From Prorocentrum cordatum (Eukaryota; Sar; Dinophyceae; Prorocentrales; Prorocentraceae), in contig CAUYUJ010014208.1 of assembly GCA_963575745.1 (NCBI GenBank), forward strand, positions 62,001-126,000: a DNA stretch of 64,000 nucleotides, written 5' to 3'. Numbering within the stretch: position 1 is the stretch's first letter; every line of letters begins with the position of its first letter. Made by a program: the position numbers and the translations under genes. Below, piece by piece: positions 1 through 11,594 of the stretch. The notes under the pieces were generated by a model. That model saw only the letters and a list, made by a program, of their open reading frames with translations. It ran no database searches and had not been told where the DNA came from.

Positions 1-1118
1 AGAACCAAAGCCTGCAACTCAGAGATCGCCGGGGGCCGGCGCAGCCTGTCTTTTCCACCATCAAGCTGCCAGCTCGACTCGGCAGTGCGCGCAGCTCTTC
101 GACAACGGCACATGTCTCTCCCAGGCATCTCAACAAAATCATGCTCATGCAGCGCGAAACTGATCCTTCTCAAGTGCTCGGACGTCCTAAACGAGGCAAA
201 CGTACTCGTGAGCTTCGCTTTGTCGGCCCACAACAACTCCAACCTGCAACTCCGCTGGACAGCCAACGCTTGGTACTTAGCATACTGTCGGGCCCCATTG
301 TAGGCATCCTTAAAGAACCTGGCGTACCTTCTGGCAGCTTCACAGAAAAGGCCCTAGCTTGGCGAAGTAGGCCTCCCACATGTTCCCGACGTGCCACACA
401 TTCGGAGGAAAGGGAGGGGCCTCAAGAGCAGGGTATAGGACCTCATCATCCGTCACGTGGGCAGGGCGCCAGGCAAACCTAGGAGGCTCACGGTCGAGAG
501 CCACGGGCTGTCTCCAATCACCAGGGTACGTGAGGCGAATCGAAGGCATTGTCCCCAAGGCCTGCAGTCCAGCCGTCCTCTCGGCTCGGCCGACAATCTG
601 TTGGACGCCTGCGAACCCGCCGTAATTACGCGGCGCGAGTGGGGACTCCTTTGGCGTCCAGCATTCCTGCCGGCCGCCGCAGCGCCGCAGCTCAGGGACA
701 TCGCTGTGATATCCCGAGCCGTCGGTAAAAGTACAAGTCACCCCTGGAGTCTGGTAGCGACGTCCAACCAGCCCAGGAAAATGTGGGTGGGTGCCTCCTC
801 GACTGGAGGCGGCACATCAATCTTTGGCCACCTTGGAATACCGATGGCCAGCGCAAACGAATCAACATCCTGGCGATTTTCCCCAATCGGTCCATGCTCC
901 AATGTCGCGTCGCGAGCTGCGGCCATCTTGGGGTCAAGGCCACAGCCCTCCTCCTCATCCAACACTCTCTCTGTGAGGGCAGGACGCTGCAGAAAAGGCC
1001 TGGCCGAACGTCTCAACCTCATGTGGGCATGCTCACAATTTCGGGTCATCACACAATCCGTGCTTAAATAATCTGGCCTTGGGCCACAACAAATTTGACC
1101 AAAGGCTGCGCAGAACAC
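1..1118 (-). pseudogene. Decayed retroelement RNase H region
   Basis: Read on the minus strand, 741-340 begins with FTDGSG followed by RRCGG and later VGRAERTAGLQAL. This matches the RNase H fold signature (first catalytic Asp in TDGS; the second-helix 'RAE..A...AL' supplies the catalytic Glu) of retroelement RNases H. The frame stops at 340, but a second minus frame from about 357 to the window edge stays open for more than 110 codons with normal composition (begins CEAARRYARFFKDAY), so it looks like the same protein after a frameshift near 343. Upstream, 1118-738 is open in another frame and ends beside the RNase H start, suggesting a second frameshift near 740. The element is cut by the window start. 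RNase H assignment is fairly sure; assignment to a LINE or another retroelement is not. Confidence 0.6.
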
Positions 1119-1403
1119 ATGCCCTTCCCGCCCCAGTCACCGCAACACAAGCACGAAGCCTGCGGGCCCAGAGCGACCGACTGGGCGGCTCAAAAACAAA
1201 ATGATGAGCAATGCGTCTCATCTGCCACCGATGGATTCCCAATCTGAGGAGATCACGAAAAAACCTGAGCGGGGTGGCCAGCAGCGAAAAACATGTCCCT
1301 CATCCGGCCCAATGAGGGTTGAGGAGTTCATCGCCCAGCCAATGCGCTTGAGCGAGAGGATCACCACCTTCAAGGGTCCGCGAGCCGACGCCCACGTCAG
1401 CAG

Positions 1404-1555
1404 GGTGAGGAGGAGGCGGAGGAGGAGGAGGGGAGAGGAGGGAGGATGCAAGATGAGGGGGAGGAGGAGGAGGAGGAGGAGGAGGAGGAGGAGGAGGAGG
1501 AGGAGGATAATGAAAGTGAGGAGGAGTAGGAGGAATACGAGAAGGAGGAGAAAGC
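1404..1555 (+). repeat. GGA-rich microsatellite
   Basis: Imperfect (GAG/AGG)n purine tract, interrupted by GGAGGATGCAAGATGAGG. It produces long poly-Arg, poly-Ser and poly-Leu frames that should not be read as genes. Confidence 0.95.
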
Positions 1556-1639
1556 GCCTCGCTGGCGAGGTGGCCGGCCGATCAACGGAATCGACGCGGT
1601 GCAACGGCGCTGACTTGTCCCCGAACCTCTAGAGAATCG

Positions 1640-1900
1640 GCTGTAACCGAAGCATCAGGCTCGAGCACACTCGATAATCCGGCCGAAACAGGGCGGCGTG
1701 ACTAAGCAGAGCACTGGAGGTTTCTGCGTGGGAGTACGACGTGTTTTTTTTTTTTTCTTCTTCCGACGAGTTGGTGCAATACACTGGCTTTGACAGAGTG
1801 CAATGAAAGGCCTGCGCCGTGCTCGCAGCAATGACAGCTGTCAGCTCATTGAGCCCGCGCCGCTGACGATCAACAAAGTCCTCCCACTACCGATGGAGAA
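1640..1900. other. Spacer, nothing recognised
   Basis: Mixed-composition DNA with a T13 run near 1745. No coding signal, RNA gene or repeat relationship was found by eye. Confidence 0.5.
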
Positions 1901-1919
1901 AGAGGAGGGAGAGGGATGA

Positions 1920-2073
1920 ATGGGGGAGGGAGGAGGAGGAGGAGGAGGAGGAGGAGGAGGAGGAGGAGGAGGAGGAGGAGGAGGAGGAGGAGGAGGAGGA
2001 GGAGGAGGAGGAGGAGGAGAAGGAAGAGGAGGAGGAGGCGAAGGAGGAGAAGGAGAAAGAGGAGGGGGATGCT
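1920..2073 (+). repeat. (GGA)n microsatellite, about 100 bp pure core
   Basis: Almost uninterrupted GGA/GAG triplets from about 1928 to 2020, then GAAGGA variants. Pure polypurine on one strand; such tracts can form triplex DNA. Confidence 0.97.
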
Positions 2074-2079
2074 CACGGA

Positions 2080-2790
2080 TCAAACCAAGCAACAAGCAAG
2101 TGTAGTAGTCAGAGGTCGAGGACAGAGTCCTCGACACCGCAGCGAGCGGACAATTGTAGGATGCCGCGAGACACTGAAAAATACATGGTCAGGTCAAATT
2201 GAAAATGGAAGAGGGGAGTGCAAGCTTCTCAACCGCCCTGGGAGAAGCGTCCCCCAGGGCAAAGAACTACATCCTGTACGCATCGTCGCCCGTGCCCTCC
2301 GAGGACCCAAAGGCGGGGATACTGAGAGCGCAACTCACAGAAGCTCCTGGCCGCCCCCGTGGCGCCCAACAGCGCGCCCAACGACGCCCAACACAGTCGT
2401 CGTGCTACTGCTAGGAACGCCACGTGAAGAACGAGTGGGGCTTTTCCGACCACGGCGAGCCTCGACCACGAAGAGGCTCCACGACTGAAATCTAAGGAAC
2501 GACTCGAAAACCAGAGCCCCTCTTTGAACGAAGGAAGACTCGAACAACCTAAATCGATGGAAGACCTAAATTTGAGGAGCGACTCGAAGTGATCTTTAGA
2601 TCAGCGTCTTGACGCAGTGCACCTCCCTCATACGGCGCACAGCGGGCGCTCCAGGGGATCTACTTGGGCGCTGTGTGAGCGCTACTTGCGCGCTGCTGGG
2701 CGCTCTTGGGCGCTACGGAGCGCTGTTGGGCGCCGTTCGCCAATCCGTCACCGTGCCTGCACGATGCGGGCGTGACGCTCTGGGTGCTGC
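2080..2790. other. Unassigned region with GGGCGCT mini-repeats
   Basis: No convincing gene. Between about 2645 and 2740 the motif GGGCGCT(GT/AC) recurs about every 10-13 bp (GGGCGCTCC, GGGCGCTGTG, GGGCGCTCTT, GGGCGCTACG, GGGCGCCGTT), a short degenerate tandem array. Confidence 0.5.
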
Positions 2791-2797
2791 CCTGTAG

Positions 2798-3376
2798 GGC
2801 CTGTGCACTTCGAACAAGGGGACCCCCCCCTTCTCGCTGCACCCAGTCGCAGGAGCCCCCCCGAGGCGTCCTCGCCATCTCTCGGACGTCCATTCCCTGT
2901 GCCTTTTTTCGGTTTCGTGCGTGGTTCTTTCGCCAATTGATCATGGATGCTCCTCGATGGTCCTCGCCGAAGGAACAGATGCACACGTCCGAGCGATGCC
3001 AAGGGCCTGTGCATTTCGAACAAGGGACCCCCCCCCCCTTCTCGCTGCACCCAGTCGCAGGACCCCCCCCCGAGGCGTCGGGCGGCAGGCGCGACCACCC
3101 TCGGGGGAGGGGCTGCCGGAGTGGCCGAGCAGACGCCGCGGATGGCCGAAGGTGGGGCCGGCGGGGGCTCGAGGGCGAGGCGCAGAGGGGCCGAGCGCCG
3201 GGCGGCGCCGGGGTGGTCTCGTGGCTCCCGAGGCCAGGGCCCCCTCGCCATCGCTCGGACGTCCATTCCCTGTGCTTTTTTCGATTTCGTGCGTGGTCTT
3301 TTTCGGAAAATAATCAGGGATGCTCCTCGATGGTCCTCGCCGAGGAAAAAATGCACACGTCCGAGCGATGCCAAGC
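2798..3376 (+). repeat. Two tandem copies of a dispersed repeat
   Basis: Copy 1 is 2798-3003 and copy 2 is 3004-3376. Both run from GGCCTGTGCA(C/T)TTCGAACAAG through TCGCTGCACCCAGTCGCAGG, TCGGACGTCCATTCCCTGTG and GATGCTCCTCGATGGTCCTC to ACGTCCGAGCGATGCCAAG. Copy 2 carries about 165 bp of extra GC-rich DNA (about 3077-3240). The last ~90 bp recur, diverged, at 56745-56832, so this is a dispersed family. No coding content is evident. Confidence 0.85.
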
Positions 3377-3676
3377 CCCTCGTAGAGCAAGTGGCGTGTC
3401 CGCGGCCCAGAGCTTCCAGGGCGGCTCGCGTGGGCAACCGGAGCAGCCGAGAGGGCCTAGCATGCCCCGAATGCGGACCAGGGTAGCCCAAAGGCGGCGA
3501 ACGTGGCCCGAAGACGGTCCAAGATGCACCCAACAGGGCTTCAAGAGGACCTCTAGAAGGACGCGAAGAAGCCACCGTGATCGACCCACGAGCCCAGAAG
3601 GGGGATTTATCATGGCGAGGCATAGGGGCGCTTCCAAGCACATCAATTGGGTGATGGGCAGTGGCAGTGCTGAAGA

Positions 3677-4130
3677 TATCAATGGTGATGACACTATGCC
3701 AGGGGCTGTGTTGTGCTGCTCAGCGCTGTGCCGCGCCGCACAGTGGCGTGCGAAGGGACATGCCACTGAACATGCAAATGGACGTGCCAGGTGACGTGCC
3801 AAGGGACTCGCCGCGCGATCTGCCAGGGGGGCACGCCACGGGACGCGACATGTCCCAGGGGGACGCGCCACGGGACGTGCTAGCGGACGTGCCAACGGAC
3901 GTGCCGGGGGAGGCGCCGCGCGACATGCCCAGGGCGTGCCAGGTATCAATGGTGATGATACTATGCCAAAGTCTGTGTTGTGCTGCTCTGCGCTGTGCCG
4001 CGCCGCACAGTGACATGCCAAGGGACGCGCCGCGGGACGTGCCAATGGACGTGCTGAGTGACTCGCCGCGCCGGGTGCCAGGGGGACGCGCCTCGCGACG
4101 TGCCCAAGGGAAGCGCCAAAGAGAATGCCC
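3677..4130 (+). repeat. Duplicated 68-bp block inside a GACGTGCCA array
   Basis: The block at 3677-3744 (TATCAATGGTGATGA...GCCGCGCCGCACAGT) recurs at 3943-4011 with few changes. After each copy comes a degenerate array of about 12-bp units of the type GGACGTGCCANG / GGACGCGCCGCG (3757-3940 and 4012-4130). Confidence 0.85.
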
Positions 4131-4164
4131 AAGAACGTGCCCGAGGGTCACGGTCCCTCGTGGG

Positions 4165-4970
4165 TTACGCTGCGTCTGCGCTCCCAAGGCCGCGAAACAT
4201 TCCGCAGACTTTGACCAACCTCCCTCCCAAGAGCAGAAGAACAATACTTTTCTGCTTTGGGGCACGTCTTCAGGTGGCGCAGTTCGGCCCCCCGCCGTTT
4301 CCTGAAAATTCGGTGCTGGACCCGAAGGCGCGAATCCTCGTAAATTACCATGTGTCCTCGCTCCTTAGTAACTCAGGCTGGGTTCGCGCTCCCAATGCCC
4401 AAATCCCTTCTAAATTACACTGGGTTCGCGCTGCCAGGTCAGCGTTCCCCCGTGAATCACGCTGGAATCATGCTCCCAGGGCCACGGTCCTTTGTAGATT
4501 GCTCTGCGTCCGCGCTACCCGGGCACGATCCTTGCAAATTGCACAGCGCCCGCGCTCCCAAGGCCACGATCCATGGGAAATCACGGTGCTTCCGCGCTCC
4601 GAGGGCCGCGATCCCTCGCAAATTGCGCCGCGCCCGTGCTCCCATGGCCAGGATCCACCGGATAAGTACTCCGAATCAGCGCTCCCAGGGCCAGGACGGT
4701 AGATTACATTGTGTCGGCGGCCCTGGGGCCGCGATCCCTCGTAAATCACGCTGGGCTCGCGCTCCTAGGGCCAAGATCCCTTGCCAATCATATTGGATTC
4801 GCGCTCCCAGGGCCGCTTCCTTGTGTAAATTGCAAAGGCATCGCGCTGCCGAGGCCACGACCCTTTTCTAAATTGCGCCGCGTCCGCGCTCTCAAGGCCA
4901 CGATCCTTTGCAAATTACGCTGCGTCCGCGCTTCCAGGGCAAAGATCCACAATACATTGTGTTTTCGCCC
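4165..4970 (+). repeat. Minisatellite, about 57-bp unit, about 14 diverged copies
   Basis: The unit resembles GCGCTCCCAGGGCCACGATC, then CCTCGTAAATTACGCTGGGTTC. The key anchors CGCTCCCARGGCCACGAT and AAATTRC(A/G)CTG recur throughout. A single further copy lies near 23487-23550 (CCAGGGCCACGATCCCTCGT then AAATCACATTGTGTC). Frames pass through the array, but the copies carry indels and the translations have no known domain. Confidence 0.85.
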
Positions 4971-4984
4971 CGCTAAAGCGACGG

Positions 4985-5078
4985 GGTCAGATCTAACCGG
5001 ACGGTCGAAATCCCAACCGGACGGTCCAGATCCCAACCACTAAGACAAACCCGAACGGTCCAGATCCCAACCGCCAGA
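4985..5078 (+). repeat. CGGACGGTCCAGATCCCAACC tandem motif (dispersed family)
   Basis: Four diverged copies of ACGGTCCAGATCCCAACC. The same motif in reverse complement (GGTTGGGATCTGGACCGT) occurs at about 22690-22712 and three times at 23406-23470, so it is a dispersed short repeat. Confidence 0.8.
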
Positions 5079-5214
5079 CGAAGCTATGTCAAACTTTGTT
5101 CTTGCAAGAAGCTCACTGAGATTTCATTGTGCGCATTTGGGATCTGAACCGCTCCGCTGCGATATTCTATGCGAGCTCTAAGTACTCCATGAATGCTTTT
5201 ACAAAGCTCGGAAC

Positions 5215-5425
5215 ACTCCACGACGGCGGCGCATACGAGCGCATGAGACACTTTTACGAAACGTGTCAAACGTATACGAAACGCATCTGACACGCATCCG
5301 CAAGTTAGCAGGCACGCGTGCGAAACAGATGCCAAACGTACACGAAACGTATACACAACGTGTATGACACGTAAATGCCTTGTTTCTGAAACGCATCCGA
5401 AACGGCTACAAAACGTACGTGGGGC
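5215..5425 (+). repeat. Degenerate CGAAACGTAT/ACACG array
   Basis: A loose array of CGAAACG, CCAAACGTA and GACACGTA-like words at roughly 10-18 bp spacing. AT-richer than its surroundings. No coding evidence. Confidence 0.65.
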
Positions 5426-5439
5426 TTGCATGATTATGG

Positions 5440-5965
5440 TACGTGAATTGGACGTCTCAGGGCTCGTCTCGGCGCCTTTGTGGGGGCCTGTTGGGGCGAT
5501 ATGTGGGTGTCCAGGACCATCTTGGAGCGTCGGGAAGCTAAACAAGCAGAATCAGGAGCAACTTGGAAAAACCTCAAAAAACAATGATTTAGGCATCTGG
5601 GGGCCTGTTTGGGTGTACTCTTGGGGACCCCTTGGGCCGTGTTGGATGCATTCTGGGCCATCCGAAACCCATCATGGGCGTGTTCGAACGATACAGTCGG
5701 GCTGCTGAAAGAAGGAACGATGAACAAGGAACGAGGCGCCTTTTTGGCCCCACAAGCGCCTCCTTGGCTGTAGCTCGGTGACTGTAACCCGTTTGGAGGC
5801 CTCTCGCGGCCTTCCTCAACTGTGTTGGGGCTGTCTTGGGCCGTCTGGGGGCGTCCCTGGGCTGTCTCGGTGCCCTCGTGGGAGCCTGTTGGGGCGATAT
5901 GTGGGTGTCCGGGACCGGCTTGGAGCGTCGGGAAGCTGAACAGGCAGAAACACGCTGAGAGCAAT
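5440..5965 (+). repeat. TTGGGCCGTCTTGG-type phased tract, two monomers
   Basis: Two related monomers share GGGGCCTGTTGGGGCGATATGTGGGTGTCC, GGAC and TGGAGCGTCGGGAAGCT (5483-5540 and 5884-5940). Between them are degenerate TCTTGGGGCC / CCGTCTGGG motifs about every 10-11 bp. Further copies lie at 9.86-10.9 kb. Confidence 0.8.
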
Positions 5966-6059
5966 GATGTCGGCTTACTAGCCGGCCGCTCTGCGGTTGA
6001 TCGGGAGTTTCTGTATATAGAAGAAGGTGCGTGCGCCTGTTGGCGAGGGTGAGGATGAG

Positions 6060-6220
6060 GTTCCTCCTCCTCCTCCTCCTCCTCCTCCTCCTCCTCCTCC
6101 TCCATCCTTCTCTTGCCTCCGTCTGTCCTCCTCCACCCCGCAGCTCCATCATCTTCTCCTCCTCCTCCTCCTCCTCCTCCTCCTCCTCCTCCTCCTCCTC
6201 CTCCTCCTCATTCCTCCTCT
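6060..6220 (+). repeat. (CTC)n microsatellite pair
   Basis: Two CTC runs (about 6062-6105 and 6150-6212) separated by about 45 bp. Confidence 0.95.
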
Positions 6221-6239
6221 GGGCACCTCCCCCGGGGCG

Positions 6240-9200
6240 CGGATCCACCGGATCTGTCCGGATCTGTCCGGAAACGGTGCCGGAGGCCGCTCTGGGCTCC
6301 TCTGGGCAATCCACCGGATGGATCTGTCGGAAACGGTGCCGGAGGCCGCTCTGGGCTCCTCTGGGCACCTCCCCCGGGGCCGGTTTTGTGAGGATGTCTC
6401 AAGCGAGGGCGCCGGTTTGGGATTCGTCGGCGGATCCACCGGATCCAGGATCTGTCCGGAAACGGTGCCGGAGGCCGCTCTGGGCTCCATGGGCACCTCC
6501 CCCGGGGCCGGTTTGGGATTCGTCGGCGGATCCACCGGATCCAGCGGATCTGTCCGGAAACGGTGCCGGAGGCCGCTCTGGGCTCCTCTGGGCACCTCCC
6601 CCGGGGCCGGTTTTGTGAGGATGTCTCAAGCGAGGGCGCCGGTTTGGGATTCGTCACCGGATCCAGCGGATCCAGCGGATCCACCGGATCTGTCCGGAAA
6701 CGGTGCCGGAGGCCGCTCTGGGCTCCTCTGGGCACCTCCCCCGGGGCCGGTTTTGTGAGGATGTCTCAAGCGAGGGCGCCGGTTTGGGATTCGTCACCGG
6801 ATCCAGCGGATCTGTCCGAAACGGTGCCGGAGGCCGCTCTGGGCTCCTCTGGGCACCTCCCCCGGGGCCGGTTTTGTGAGGATGTCTCAAGCGAGGGCGC
6901 CGGTTTGGGATTCGTCGGCGGATCCGGATCCACCGGATCTGTCCGGAAACGGTGCCGGAGGCCGCTCTGGGCTCCTCTGGGCACCTCCCCCGGGGCCGGT
7001 TTTGTGAGGATGTCTCAAGCGAGGGCGCCGGTTTGGGATTCGTCGGCGGATCCACCGGATCTGTCGGGATCTGTCCGGAAACGGTGCCGGAGGCCGCTCT
7101 GGGCTCCTCTGGGCACCTCCCCCGGGGCCGGTTTTGTGAGGATGTTCAAGCGAGGGCGCCGGTTTGGGATTCGTCGGCGGATCCACCGGATCCAGCGGAT
7201 GTCCGGAAACGGTGCCGGAGGCCGCTCTGGGCTCCTCTGGGCACCTCCCCCGGGGCCGGTTTTGTGAGGATGTCTCAAGCGAGGGCGCCGGTTTGGGATT
7301 CGTCGGCGGATCCACCGGATCTGTCCGGAAACGGTGCCGGAGGCCGCTCTGGGCTCCTCTGGGCACCTCCCCCGGGGCCGGTTTTGTGAGGATGTCTCAA
7401 GCGAGGGCGCCGGTTTGGGATTCGTCACCGGATCCAGCGGATCCAGCGGATCCACCGGATCTGTCCGGAAACGGTGCCGGAGGCCGCTCTGGGCTCCTCT
7501 GGGCACCTCCCCCGGGGCCGGTTTTGTGAGGATGTCTCAAGCGAGGGCGCCGGTTTGGGATTCGTCGGCGGATCCACCGGATCCACCGGATCTGTCCGGA
7601 AACGGTGCCGGAGGCCGCTCTGGGCTCCTCTGGGCACCTCCCCCGGGGCCGGTTTTGTGAGGATGTCTCAAGCGAGGGCGCCGGTTTGGGATTCGTCGGC
7701 GGATCCACCGGATCCGTGTACCAGATCTGTCCGGAAACGGTGCCGGAGGCCGCTCTGGGCTCCTCTGGGCACCTCCCCCGGGGCCAGTTTTGTGAGGATG
7801 TCTCAAACGATGGCGCTGGTTTGGGATTCGTCGGCGGATCCACCAGATCCAGCGGATCTGTCCGGAAACGGTGCCGGAGGCCGCTCTGGGCTCCTCTGGG
7901 CACCTCCCCCGGGGCCGGTTTTGTGAGGATGTCTCAAGCGAGGGCGCCGGTTTGGGATTCGTCACCGGATCCAGCGGATCCACCGGATCTGTCCGGAAAC
8001 GGTGCCGGAGGCCGCTCTGGGCTCCTCTGGGCACCTCCCCCGGGGCCGGTTTTGTGAGGATGTCTCAAGCGAGGGCGCCGGTTTGGGATTCGTCACCGGA
8101 TCCAGGGATCCAGCGGATCTGTCCGGAAACGGTGCCGGAGGCCGCTCTGGGCTCCTCTGGGCACCTCCCCCGGGGCCGGTTTTGTGAGGATGTCTCAAGC
8201 GAGGGCGCCGGTTTGGGATTCGTCACCGGATCCAGCGGATCCAGCGGATCCAGCGGATCTGTCCGGAAACGGTGCCGGAGGCCGCTCTGGGCTCCTCTGG
8301 GCACCTCCCCCGGGGCCGGTTTTGTGAGGATGTCTCAAGCGAGGGCGCCGGTTTGGGATTCGTCGGCGGATCCACCGGATCCACCGGATCTGTCCGGAAA
8401 CGGTGCCGGAGGCCGCTCTGGGCTCCTCTGGGCACCTCCCCCGGGGCCGGTTTTGTGAGGATGTCTCAAGCGAGGGCGCCGGTTTGGGATTCGTCGGCGG
8501 ATCCACCGGATCCAGCGGATCTGTCCGGAAACGGTGCCGGAGGCCGCTCTGGGCTCCTCTGGGCACCTCCCCCGGGGCCGGTTTTGTGAGGATGTCTCAA
8601 GCGAGGGCGCCGGTTTGGGATTCGTCGGCGGATCCACCGGATCCACCGGATCTGTCCGGAAACGGTGCCGGAGGCCGCTCTGGGCTCCTCTGGGCACCTC
8701 CCCCGGGGCCGGTTTTGTGAGGATGTCTCAAGCGAGGGCGCCGGTTTGGGATTCGTCGGCGGATCCACCGATCCACCGGATCTGTCCGGAAACGGTGCCG
8801 GAGGCCGCTCTGGGCTCCTCTGGGCACCTCCCCCGGGGCCGGTTTTGTGAGGATGTCTCAAGCGAGGGCGCCGGTTTGGGATTCGTCGGCGGGTCCACCG
8901 GATCTGTCCGGAAACGGTGCCGGAGGCCGCTCTGGGCTCCTCTGGGCACCTCCCCCGGGGCCGGTTTTGTGAGGATGTCTCAAGCGAGGGCGCCGGTTTG
9001 GGATTCGTCCACCGGATCCAGCGGATCGTCCGGAAACGGTGCCGGAGGCCGCTCTGGGCTCCTCTGGGCACCTCCCCCGGGGCCGGTTTTGTGAGGATGT
9101 CTCAAGCGAGGGCGCCGGTTTGGGATTCGTCGGCGGATCCAGCGGATCCACCGGATCTGTCCGGAAACGGTGCCGGAGGCCGCTCTGGGCTCCTCTGGGC

Positions 9201-9790
9201 ACCTCCCCCGGGGCCGGTTTTGTGAGGATGTCTCAAGCGAGGGCGCCGGTTTGGGATTCGTCACCGGATCCAGCGGATCCAGCGGATCCACCGGAGGATG
9301 TCTCAAGCGAGGGCGCCGGTTTGGGATTCGTCGGATCCAACGGATCCACCGGATCTGTCCGGAAACGGTGCCGGAGGCCGCTCTGGGCTCCTCTGGGCAC
9401 CTCCCCCGGGGCCGGTTTTGTGAGGATGTCTCAAGCGAGGGCGCCGGTTTGGGATTCGTCGGCGGATCCACCGGATCCACCGGATCTGTCCGGAAACGGT
9501 GCCGGAGGCCGCTCTGGGCTCCTCTGGGCACCTCCCCCGGGGCCGGTTTTGTGAGGATGTCTCAAGCGAGGGCGCCGGTTTGGGATTCGTCGGCGGATCC
9601 AGCGGATCGGATCTGTCCGGAAACGGTGCCGGAGGCCGCTCTGGGCTCCTCTGGGCACCTCCCCCGGGGCCGGTTTTGTGAGGATGTCTCAAGCGAGGGC
9701 GCCGGTTTGGGATTCGTCGGCGGATCCACTGGATCCACCGGATCCACCGGATCTGTCCGGAAACGGTGCCGGAGGCCGCTCTGGGCCCCT
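6240..9790 (+). repeat. 131-bp satellite array, about 27 copies
   Basis: Near-identical tandem units carry CTGTCCGGAAACGGTGCCGG, CTCTGGGCACCTCCCCCGGG, GAGGATGTCTCAAGCGAGGG and GGTTTGGGATTCGTC, then a junction of one to four GGATCCA(C/G)C nonamers. Unit lengths cluster at 122, 131 and 140 bp, steps of 9 bp set by nonamer number, with occasional 1-bp losses. 131 is not divisible by three, so each unit shifts frame and all six frames look open in patches (MPEAALGSSGHLPRG, PRGAQSGLRHRF). I therefore read it as non-coding. Copies are almost identical in the middle, indicating recent homogenisation; the first (6240-6540) and a copy near 7730-7850 are more diverged. Confidence 0.97.
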
Positions 9791-9839
9791 GTGCTCCCCG
9801 CGCCGGGGGTGAGGATGACGGTAGTTCCACAGAAACTCC

Positions 9840-10905
9840 CTCAAATTAGGGCCCTTTGGACACCCCGTGGGCCGTGTTGGCAGGATATGTCCGCGTGTCG
9901 GGGCCTCTTGGGGGCCTCTTGCGGCCCTTTTCAGCAGTGTTGGGATTTTCTTGGGCCGTCTGGGAGCGGCCTTGGGCCGTCTGGGCGGCCCGGCGGGAGC
10001 CTGTTCGGACGATTGTTTGGTGTCGTGGACTGTCTTGGGATGATTTTGGCTTCTTGGTGCCCTTTTGGGTTGGTTCGTGGGGGCTCCTTGGGACGTGTTG
10101 GAAGCCTTTTGGGTCATCAGGGGGCCATGTTGGGTGTGCTAGAACGATAGTTCGGTGAATGTAGGCGTCTTGCAGGCCTATCGCGGCATTTTTCAAGTGT
10201 GTTGGGGCTGTCCTGGGCCGTCTGGGGGCGTCCCTGGGTCGTCTGGGCGCCGTCGTGTGGACCTGTTGGGTGTCCGGGACCGGCGTGGGTCCGGGGAGCT
10301 GAACAGGTACAGAAGCTGAAACGTACCCAAAACCGACGGAAGATGGTTTCTTGGGGCCTTTTTAGGCTGCTCTTGGGGACCCCGTGGGCCGTGTTGGAAG
10401 ACTTGTAGGCCATCAGGGACCCCTCTTGGGCGTGTTCGAACGATGTGTCCGCGTGTCGGGGCCTCTTGGGGGCCTCCTGCGGCCCTTTTCAGCAGTGTTG
10501 GGATTTGCTTGGGCCGCCCGGAGGCGGCCCTGGGCCGTTTCGGCGGCCCGGTGGGAGCCTATTCGGACGAATTTTGGGTATCCCGGACCATTTTGTAGCG
10601 TCGGGGAGCCGAGCGGGCAGAAACGCCCAGTGCACCAAAAACCAAAAGGTAAATCAATAATTTTGGCTTCTCGGGGTTCTTTTGGGCGTGTTCTTGGTAG
10701 CCCCTTAGGCCGTGTTGGAAGCCTGGTGGGCCGTCTGGAGGCCATCTCGGGCGCGTTCGAACGATATTTCTGCGACCGTACGCTTCTTGGAGGCCTCTCG
10801 CGGCACTTTTCCGTTGTGTTGGGGCTGTCTTGGGCCGTCTGGGAGCGCCCTTGGCGGCCCGGCCCCGCCGTGGAGTGTCGAGGCCCCCCTCCTGGGCCCC
10901 CCCGC
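9840..10905 (+). repeat. Tandem ~300-bp monomers of the TCTTGGGGCC family
   Basis: Recurring landmarks are CCGTGGGCCGTGTTGG, TGTCCGCGTGTCGGGGCCTC (9889 and 10445), TTTTCAGCAGTGTTGGGATT (9930 and 10486), GGGAGCCTATTCGGACGA-like blocks and GTTGGGGCTGTC(C/T)TGGGCCG. At least four monomers can be aligned by eye. They are made of 10-11-bp motifs and belong with 5.4-5.97 kb. Confidence 0.85.
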
Positions 10906-10917
10906 TTCGTGCGTAGG

Positions 10918-11035
10918 GGTGTGTGTGTATATATATATATATATACATAGATATATGTGTTTATGTCTTTTTATCTCTCTCTCTCTCTATATATATATAT
11001 ATGTATATCTGTGTATATATATATATGTACACTAG
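10918..11035 (+). repeat. TA/CT dinucleotide microsatellites
   Basis: GTGTGTGTATATATATATAT, then a CTCTCTCTCTC run and further TATATA blocks. This caps the TCTTGGGGCC repeat on its left and abuts a GC-rich palindrome on its right. Confidence 0.95.
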
Positions 11036-11072
11036 AACCATCGCGCGCGCTTCGCGCGCGCTCAAGCTCTAG
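11032..11072. repeat. CTAGA...TCTAG palindrome with CGCGCG core
   Basis: CTAGAACCATCGCGCGCGC, TT, then CGCGCGCGCTCAAGCTCTAG: an imperfect hairpin. It is one of three AGAACC/CGCG palindromes placed right after a TA microsatellite (others at 12443 and 14402). Confidence 0.8.
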
Positions 11073-11074
11073 CA

Positions 11075-11590
11075 AGGCTTGATCGGCTAACTAATGTAAT
11101 ATCATGTTGGTCGCTTCTTGCGTCCAGGGACTCCCTTGGAGGCCCTGCTCAAGCCTCGGAATCATATAGAAGGGGAAGTGCGGAAACGCAGAAATCATTA
11201 ATTTCCGTTGGGTATTTAACGATTTGGGGCCCTCAATGGCTTCCTGGGTTCTTTTTTGGGAGGTGAGGGGGGTCTGAATTGTGGTCTGTTGTGCAAGAGT
11301 AGACCGGGGGCCAAACTTGGAGAAAAAAATAATTGTGGGATTTCCATGCTTTTCCAGCTCCTCGGCGCTGTTCGGCGCTGTCTTTTGTTTGTGCCTCGCG
11401 GGTTTTGTTAGCCAGGCCCCTCAGGGGTGTGGGATCTTCCGGACCCCCTGGAGCTTCTGGAGGCCTCCTGGAGGCCTGGAGAGCCGCCGGAAGGGTGTCT
11501 CGGGCTGCGCGGGAGCGTGTTAGGCCGTTCTTTACGTTCTGGGGGCTCCTTGAGGTCGTCATGGGCTGTCCTTCGGCGTCTTGGGGTCTT
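11075..11590 (+). repeat. Phased TCTTGG-type DNA with unique flank
   Basis: 11075-11420 shows no recognised feature. From about 11420 degenerate GGAGGCCTCCTGG / CTTGGGG motifs begin and lead into the long repeat that follows. No coding evidence. Confidence 0.5.
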
Positions 11591-11594
11591 CCCT

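Noticed and set aside
6240-9790. Overlapping 100-300-residue frames with MPEAALGSSGHLPRG or PRGAQSGLRHRF
   Set aside because: The unit is 131 bp, so frame shifts every repeat and several frames are equally open; satellite, not genes.
6240-9790. CRISPR-like regular repeat
   Set aside because: Units are tandem with no unique spacers, 131 bp long, and the genome is eukaryotic.
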